From positions 1-8,799 of the forward strand of contig JAIRMO010000217.1 in NCBI GenBank assembly GCA_031258625.1: a stretch of 8,799 nt of DNA. The letters run 5' to 3'. The notes under the pieces were generated by a model. It searched no databases and was not told the origin of the DNA. It worked only from the letters and a program-made list of their open reading frames with translations. The DNA is from Spirochaetaceae bacterium. Its GTDB lineage: Bacteria > Spirochaetota > Spirochaetia > Treponematales > Breznakiellaceae. Position numbers and translations under genes: made by a program. Positions within the stretch are counted from its first letter, which is position 1. Each line of letters starts with the position of its first letter. Of this stretch, positions 5,080-8,799 are shown piece by piece.

Positions 5080-6798
5080 TTAGTGGGAAACGGCCTCGTC
5101 TTGTACCAATTCCCTGAACATCGCATGGCGCTTTTCATCCTCCATCAGAAGGTTTACCTTAAACTGGCCGTCCCGGTACCCCTTGTTTATACAAATGGCC
5201 TTGAATTTTTCAAAGGATTCCTTGACCAACAGGGCGGTTTCCGGTTCCTTCAAACGGTTGGATGAACGCTTGGATTCATACTCAATATTATATTTTTTCA
5301 GGTATTCATCCAGAACCCGGGTGAAATTTTCAGCCTTTTCCGGGGTTATATCGGTGTTGACAAATTCATAATAGAACCGGTAGGCCGCCTTAGAGGCATC
5401 CGCAAAGCCGATAAAAAAGGCAACCCGGTTGCCGGTTTCTTTTTCCGCCGCATGGACCGCCTCGACAAACTGCCGTTCGTGGAGTTTTTCACCGGTAATA
5501 TTTACCGTACCGTTCACCTTTTGGATCAGCTTGAGGGTGGGGAATTGGTTGATAAACCCGGTAATTTCTACCAGGTCGTTCATGTTATAACGGTACAGGC
5601 CCGCGGAGGTGGTTACCACCATGTTGTAACGCTCGCCTTTTTTAACCTCGTCCATCTGATATATCCGGGGGTTTTCGCTTTCCAGTTCCGACTCATGGAT
5701 AAATTCAAAAAATATTTTATGGCCAAAAATAATCGTATCCGGGGAATTGCTTTTAAGGACGATCCCGGACCGGCATTCGGTGGCGACATAACCCATTTCA
5801 TGGAAAACACAGGTATCCGGAAAGGAATCCTTGATTTTTTCAAAGAAAATTCTGGTATTGCCGCAAAACCAGACGTTTACCACCTGCATGTGGGGCCAAT
5901 AATGTTTGGGCAGGACCGTTCCGTATTGGGCCTTTAAATCCCGCAGCTCCGCGGCCCGTTTGGGATTGGGCTTTAACCGGGCCTCCAGGACAGCGCGGAT
6001 CTCGTCGGGGATAACTAACCGGCGGCTCAGGGTCCCCTTTTCGATATCCTCCACATATTCATCGTAAAATTCGTTGGCGTTATTCTGCATTTCTATCAGG
6101 GTACTGGGATTGGCGGTGATGATCAGGGTGATATCCTGCTCAATTCCCATCCGCATAATGGCGTAATAACGGGCTTTGTAATCGGGGATATGGAAAATAT
6201 CCGCCGGGGCGGGGTGGAGGACCGTCATAAATCCCGGAATGTCCCGCTGGGAAATCCCCGAGATGGAACCGTAGACCGTACCGTCCGGGGCGGCCCCGTC
6301 AACGGCCTTGCCCACAATGGAAAGGGTTTTACCGTAAAAAGCTTTGGGCTTATTCATAATAAGGGCATAAAACCAGAGCTGGTTCATCAGCTTATACACT
6401 TCCTGGTAGTACTGTTCCGTAATGGGGATCCACTTGGGCTCCCTCGTGGTACCGCTGGTGGTGGCATACATCTTGGGTTTCCCCGGGAAAAGGACATCCG
6501 ATTCGCCCTGCTTATGCCGTTCAATATAGGGCCGCAGATCTTCGTAATCGTTGATGGGCACCATTTCCCGGTATTGCTTAAAAAGGTCCTCCGGGCTTGA
6601 CGCTTTTAGAATATCCTCAAAATGATGTTCCTTCCCATAAACCGTGTCTTTTGAAACGGTCAGAAAATTCCGCAGGGTTTGTTCCTGGGCTTTTTTGGCA
6701 TCCTTTGAGGCTTTTTTAAGCTCCCCGATACCCTTTTTCCCGACCAGTGTTAAAGCAAAACGGATAAACCACCAGCCTTTGACTCGTTGTTCTTTCAT
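5080..6798 (-). CDS. GH3-family acyl-acid amido synthetase
   Basis: A 572-residue protein of the GH3 (auxin-responsive promoter) family, part of the acyl-adenylate/firefly-luciferase fold group. Members activate a carboxylic acid with ATP and join the acyl group to an amino acid or amine. Visible motifs: TTSGTTREPKWIP (113-125) for nucleotide phosphates, MGYVATECRSGI (335-346), LYRYNMNDLVEI (401-412, the YRxxxxD-type adenylate motif), ITGEKLHERQ (434-443), and a C-terminal QFKVNLLM with K547 where the mobile domain carries its conserved lysine. Length fits the plant and bacterial families. The acid and amine here are unknown; plant hormone specificity should not be assumed. The ATG has a strong AGGAGG five bases upstream (6804-6809 on the complement). 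It is the first gene of an operon with the HAD gene. Confidence 0.9.
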   Translation of the reverse strand: MKEQRVKGWWFIRFALTLVGKKGIGELKKASKDAKKAQEQTLRNFLTVSKDTVYGKEHHFEDILKASSPEDLFKQYREMVPINDYEDLRPYIERHKQGESDVLFPGKPKMYATTSGTTREPKWIPITEQYYQEVYKLMNQLWFYALIMNKPKAFYGKTLSIVGKAVDGAAPDGTVYGSISGISQRDIPGFMTVLHPAPADIFHIPDYKARYYAIMRMGIEQDITLIITANPSTLIEMQNNANEFYDEYVEDIEKGTLSRRLVIPDEIRAVLEARLKPNPKRAAELRDLKAQYGTVLPKHYWPHMQVVNVWFCGNTRIFFEKIKDSFPDTCVFHEMGYVATECRSGIVLKSNSPDTIIFGHKIFFEFIHESELESENPRIYQMDEVKKGERYNMVVTTSAGLYRYNMNDLVEITGFINQFPTLKLIQKVNGTVNITGEKLHERQFVEAVHAAEKETGNRVAFFIGFADASKAAYRFYYEFVNTDITPEKAENFTRVLDEYLKKYNIEYESKRSSNRLKEPETALLVKESFEKFKAICINKGYRDGQFKVNLLMEDEKRHAMFRELVQDEAVSH

Positions 6799-7190
6799 TA
6801 CTCCCTCCTGGTTGTATTTTAAAACCCCTTTTCCCCGGGTTAATCTGTCCCGCCAGGGGGCCTTGCCCGGTTAAAAGGCTTGTTTTACAACCTTTTATGT
6901 TTAAATATTGCGGTGAGCCGGTTTCAAAACCCGGTTGGTCTTAAAACAGCCTCGGCTAAAAACATCTCATTTACTAAACCCCATCTTCTTCCATCAGGAG
7001 CCCCCGTCGCCGGGGCACGCCGGGATTCCGGTATCATAACCCTCTCCGATTTTACGCCGGGCAGTGAAGGAGAAAGACTACCGAACCTGTCCCATCGAAC
7101 CGAAGGCTCATAACCTTAGGGCAACGCTGATTAACGCGCGGCTAATCGGCATTATCCTCTTATTTTTCCGCGAAAAAACTACATTAACGG
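6799..7190. other. Long gene-free gap upstream of GH3
   Basis: No convincing coding frame is seen on either strand. It holds several small inverted repeats: AAAAGG-TTGT against ACAACCTTTT with one bulge (6873-6896), an imperfect CCGGTTT/AAACCCGG pair (about 6918-6934), GCCCC/GGGGC (7000-7016), GATTA/TAATC (7129-7147) and T5/A5 around CGCG (about 7163-7175). A poor promoter-like pair for GH3, TTAACC (6838-6843) and TAAAAT (6816-6821) 16 bp apart on the minus strand, would start the transcript on top of the Shine-Dalgarno, so it is doubtful. The leader of GH3 may therefore be long and structured. Confidence 0.5.
6804..6809 (-). promoter_or_regulatory. Strong Shine-Dalgarno of the GH3 gene
   Basis: AGGAGG on the minus strand, five bases before the ATG at 6796-6798. 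It fixes the GH3 start and contrasts with the MBL and GNAT-fusion genes, which have none. Confidence 0.85.
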
Positions 7191-7247
7191 GAGCCTGTCC
7201 CAAAACTAATTGACTGTGCGCTAACGCGCACGGTTTTGGGCAGGCTC
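7191..7247. repeat. Nested 15/16-bp inverted repeat, MITE-like
   Basis: GAGCCTGTCCCAAAAC (7191-7206) pairs with 7233-7247 with one bulged T; inside it GTGCGC (7216-7221), loop TAAC, GCGCAC (7226-7231) forms a second hairpin. The outer arms, GAGCCTG(T)CCCAAAAC, look like terminal inverted repeats of transposons (several IS families have ends with CTGTCCCAAAA-type words; recalled, not checked). At 57 bases it would be a very small non-autonomous element, or a transcription stop behind the ATPase gene. Confidence 0.6.
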
Positions 7248-7285
7248 TTGCGGTTTTTCAGGCTTTCAGCCTTGCGAAACCGCAA
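7248..7285. repeat. Nested hairpin directly abutting the previous one
   Basis: TTGCGGTTT (7248-7256) pairs exactly with AAACCGCAA (7277-7285); within the loop AGGCT (7260-7264) pairs with AGCCT (7268-7272). It starts at the base after 7247, so two nested hairpins sit back to back. Confidence 0.65.
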
Positions 7286-7296
7286 ATTTCAAGGTT

Positions 7297-7379
7297 GCTT
7301 TCCCAAAGACTGAAGTTTGGGGAAAGCCTCACGGGAGGCCGATTTATTCACAGTCGAATAAATCAGCGCTTCCGTAGCG
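7297..7379. repeat. Run of four more hairpins behind the ATPase gene
   Basis: GCTTTCCCAAA (7297-7307) pairs with TTTGGGGAAAGC (7316-7327) with one bulge; GCCTC (7326-7330) with GAGGC (7335-7339); GATTTATTC (7341-7349) perfectly with GAATAAATC (7356-7364); CGCT (7367-7370) with AGCG (7376-7379). They begin 12 bases past the ATPase stop. None is followed by a U-tract on the minus strand, so the series may protect the 3' end or stop transcription by another route. Confidence 0.55.
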
Positions 7380-7391
7380 TTACCGGAGCCG

Positions 7392-8513
7392 CTATTTTTG
7401 AGCCGCCGCGTCCAGTTCGGCAAGGATGGAAAGTTCCGTTTCCCTGTCAAAATACCGGGCCTTATCCATGTGGGGGACAAAGTTGGCGGTCTCACCGACC
7501 TTAAATTCATGGTGAGGTTCGGTCCGGGCAACCAGGGGCTGGGTGGGGGTGGTAAGCCAAAGGTGAATGTCCGCGCCCAGGGGTTCAACCACGGTGATCT
7601 TAACCGCCATGTTGTTATCCGCTCCGGGAGTTTCCGTAAAGGAAAGGTTTTCGGGCCGGATGCCAAAATAAATTTCCTTCCCCAGGTATTTTTTAAGGTA
7701 TTCCACATGCTCCGGGGCGGGTTTTATATCAAAAGACCCCTCCTCCAGGGCAATACCCCCGCCTTTTTCCGTAACCTTAACGGTCAGGAAGTTCATGGGA
7801 GGGGAACCGATAAAACCGGCCACGAATTTGTTGACCGGGTGGTTGTAAAGATACAGGGGGGAGCCGATCTGCTGGATCTTCCCGTCTTTCATCACCACGA
7901 TCTTGTTGGCCATGGTCATGGCTTCAACCTGGTCATGGGTAACGTAGATCATGGTCGCGTTCAGCCGCAGGTGGAGGTCCGAAAGCTCGGCCCGCATTTG
8001 CACCCGGAGCTTGGCGTCCAGGTTGGAGAGGGGCTCGTCAAAAAGGAACACCTTGGGGTTACGGACTATGGCCCGTCCTACGGCGACCCGCTGACGCTGC
8101 CCCCCCGACAGGGCTTTGGGTTTACGATCCAGGAATTTTTCAATATCCAGGATACGTGCGGCCTCATGGACCCGGCGGTCAATTTCGGATTTTTCCACCT
8201 TTTTTATCCGCAGCCCAAAGGCCATGTTTTCGTATACCGTCATGTGGGGATAAAGGGCGTAATTTTGAAACACCATGGCGATATTCCGGTCCTTGGGGGG
8301 GACATCGTTCATCAATTCACCGTCAATGTACAGTTCGCCCTCGCTGATATCCTCAAGACCGGCGACCATTCGAAGGGTTGTTGATTTACCGCAGCCGGAA
8401 GGGCCGACTAAAACCACAAATTCCTTGTCTTCGACCACGATGTTGGCATTGTCCACCGCCCGGACACTGCCCTCGTACACTTTACTAATTGCTTTTAATT
8501 CTACTTTAGCCAT
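7392..8513 (-). CDS. ugpC: Sugar ABC transporter ATP-binding protein (MsmK/UgpC/MalK type)
   Basis: A 373-residue ATPase that powers carbohydrate or glycerol-phosphate importers at the inner face of the cytoplasmic membrane. All ABC elements are present: Walker A GPSGCGKST (37-45), Q-loop Q83 (VFQNYALYPHM), signature LSGGQ (135-139), Walker B VFLFDE (155-160, catalytic E160), D-loop SNLD (163-166) and switch H193. Residues about 236-367 form the OB/TOBE-type regulatory domain typical of the MalK-UgpC-MsmK group (FIGSPPMNF, then FGIRPENL). Length is normal. A GGAGG lies four bases before the ATG, and a TTGACA promoter is upstream. No permease or binding-protein gene is adjacent, so it may be a shared ATPase serving several importers; the ugpC symbol reflects family, not proven substrate. 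Confidence 0.93.
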   Translation of the reverse strand: MAKVELKAISKVYEGSVRAVDNANIVVEDKEFVVLVGPSGCGKSTTLRMVAGLEDISEGELYIDGELMNDVPPKDRNIAMVFQNYALYPHMTVYENMAFGLRIKKVEKSEIDRRVHEAARILDIEKFLDRKPKALSGGQRQRVAVGRAIVRNPKVFLFDEPLSNLDAKLRVQMRAELSDLHLRLNATMIYVTHDQVEAMTMANKIVVMKDGKIQQIGSPLYLYNHPVNKFVAGFIGSPPMNFLTVKVTEKGGGIALEEGSFDIKPAPEHVEYLKKYLGKEIYFGIRPENLSFTETPGADNNMAVKITVVEPLGADIHLWLTTPTQPLVARTEPHHEFKVGETANFVPHMDKARYFDRETELSILAELDAAAQK

Positions 8514-8548
8514 ACTTCCTCCCTAAATTTGGGTTATTTTATACCTTT

Positions 8549-8577
8549 AGTCTAAATCCATACCGGAGATTTGTCAA
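8549..8577 (-). promoter_or_regulatory. Promoter of the ATPase gene
   Basis: On the minus strand TTGACA (8572-8577, perfect consensus) and TAGACT (8549-8554, four of six) are exactly 17 bp apart. Transcription would begin near 8542, leaving a leader of about 28 bases with the GGAGG ribosome site at 8518-8522. Confidence 0.65.
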
Positions 8578-8654
8578 TGAAAATATAGAGGGCTTTGCGG
8601 CAATTCAAAATTTAAATAGGCATAAAGAGAAAAACCGCCTAATTCCCCTCAATT

Positions 8655-8700
8655 TTTCCATAAAAAATCCTTTTTTTCAAAAAAAACTTGTTTTTTTGTT
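8655..8700. other. Alternating A and T tracts
   Basis: Runs of 5 T, 6 A, 7 T, 8 A and 7 T follow one another between 8652 and 8697. Such tracts bend or stiffen DNA and can act as UP elements; the position between two outward-facing promoter candidates fits that role. Confidence 0.5.
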
Positions 8701-8716
8701 TCCACAGCCTTATATT
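8688..8716 (+). promoter_or_regulatory. Candidate plus-strand promoter for a gene at the right edge
   Basis: TTGTTT (8688-8693) and TATATT (8711-8716) are 17 bp apart, directly after the A/T tracts. A start near 8723 would lead into the reading frame beginning at 8777. Confidence 0.4.
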
Positions 8717-8776
8717 TGAGATACGGACTCATCTACCCGGAATTGTTCCGGCGGAGTCCTCAAAAGGGGTGTGGGT

Positions 8777-8799
8777 ATGTCCGTCTGTTTGAACAGCCG
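8777..8799 (+). CDS. Possible start of a plus-strand gene (partial)
   Basis: ATG at 8777 opens MSVCLNS and runs off the window. A GGGG-type purine stretch (8765-8769, 8773-8775) could serve as ribosome site, and a promoter-like pair lies about 60 bases upstream. Only seven residues are visible, so neither the gene nor its function can be confirmed; the transcript might equally be non-coding. Confidence 0.25.

Noticed and set aside
4100..5083. Long plus-strand open frame with a proline-rich repeat protein (SDPPRP-type) running through the palindrome array and antisense to the HAD gene
   Set aside because: The repeat peptide is only the translated array, and the rest is the shadow of a HAD gene whose four motifs are intact on the minus strand. 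It has no ribosome site.
6880..7113. 77-codon plus-strand frame in the gap upstream of GH3
   Set aside because: No ribosome site, no recognisable domain, and composition like the surrounding non-coding DNA.
7060..7125. Stretch resembling the core of 5S rRNA (ACCTGTCCCAT, CGAACCGAAG)
   Set aside because: The words are out of the normal 5S spacing, the closing helix is missing, and no 16S/23S or tRNA sequence is nearby; treated as chance.
7398..8384. 328-codon open frame on the plus strand
   Set aside because: It is antisense to the ATPase gene, which has every ABC motif; G/C-rich third positions often leave the opposite strand open.

Overview
The window looks like chromosomal DNA of a free-living or gut-associated spirochaete, most like a Treponema of the termite-gut type. 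That is an inference from the gene mix (GH3-family acyl-amido synthetase, UPF0158-GNAT fusion, lone DbpA-type RNA-binding domain, MsmK/UgpC-type ATPase), the G+C-rich third codon positions, and A/T-rich promoters with TTGACA-type -35 boxes. It was not checked by any search.

Layout: 1-350 holds the probable AT-rich 3' end of a foreign-looking gene, then a cluster of palindromes: a perfect 24-bp-arm inverted repeat built around GGGTCTGACCC, a second GGGGTCAGACCCC, and REP-like small hairpins. 351-1031 (-) is a single-domain metallo-beta-lactamase hydrolase. It diverges from a four-helix membrane protein of unknown function (about 1046-2257, +). That protein overlaps tail-to-tail by 51 bp with a small DbpA-type RNA-binding protein (2207-2824, -), whose upstream region (2825-3083) is full of hairpins. 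3084-4016 (-) is a UPF0158-GNAT fusion. The gap 4017-4348 carries a striking array of seven GGGTCAGACCC palindromes at 24-25 bp spacing, the same core as at the left end. 4349-5059 (HAD phosphatase-like) and 5080-6798 (GH3) form a two-gene minus-strand operon. 6799-7391 is a long non-coding gap whose right half is a run of hairpins directly behind the stop of an ABC-transporter ATPase gene (7392-8513, -). 8514-8799 is a divergent promoter region with A/T tracts, probably also serving a plus-strand gene that begins near the right edge.

Functionally these are mostly unlinked housekeeping or accessory genes. The ATPase likely energises sugar (or glycerol-phosphate) importers encoded elsewhere; GH3 probably conjugates a carboxylic acid to an amino acid or amine; the HAD protein downstream may act in the same pathway or may only share the transcript. 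The MBL and GNAT-fusion genes each have a -10-like hexamer only 6 nt before the ATG and no Shine-Dalgarno sequence, suggesting leaderless mRNAs. I see no clear defence system, CRISPR, tRNA or complete insertion sequence. The most unusual content is non-coding: the GGGTCAGACCC palindrome family at two loci and the hairpin series at 7191-7379.
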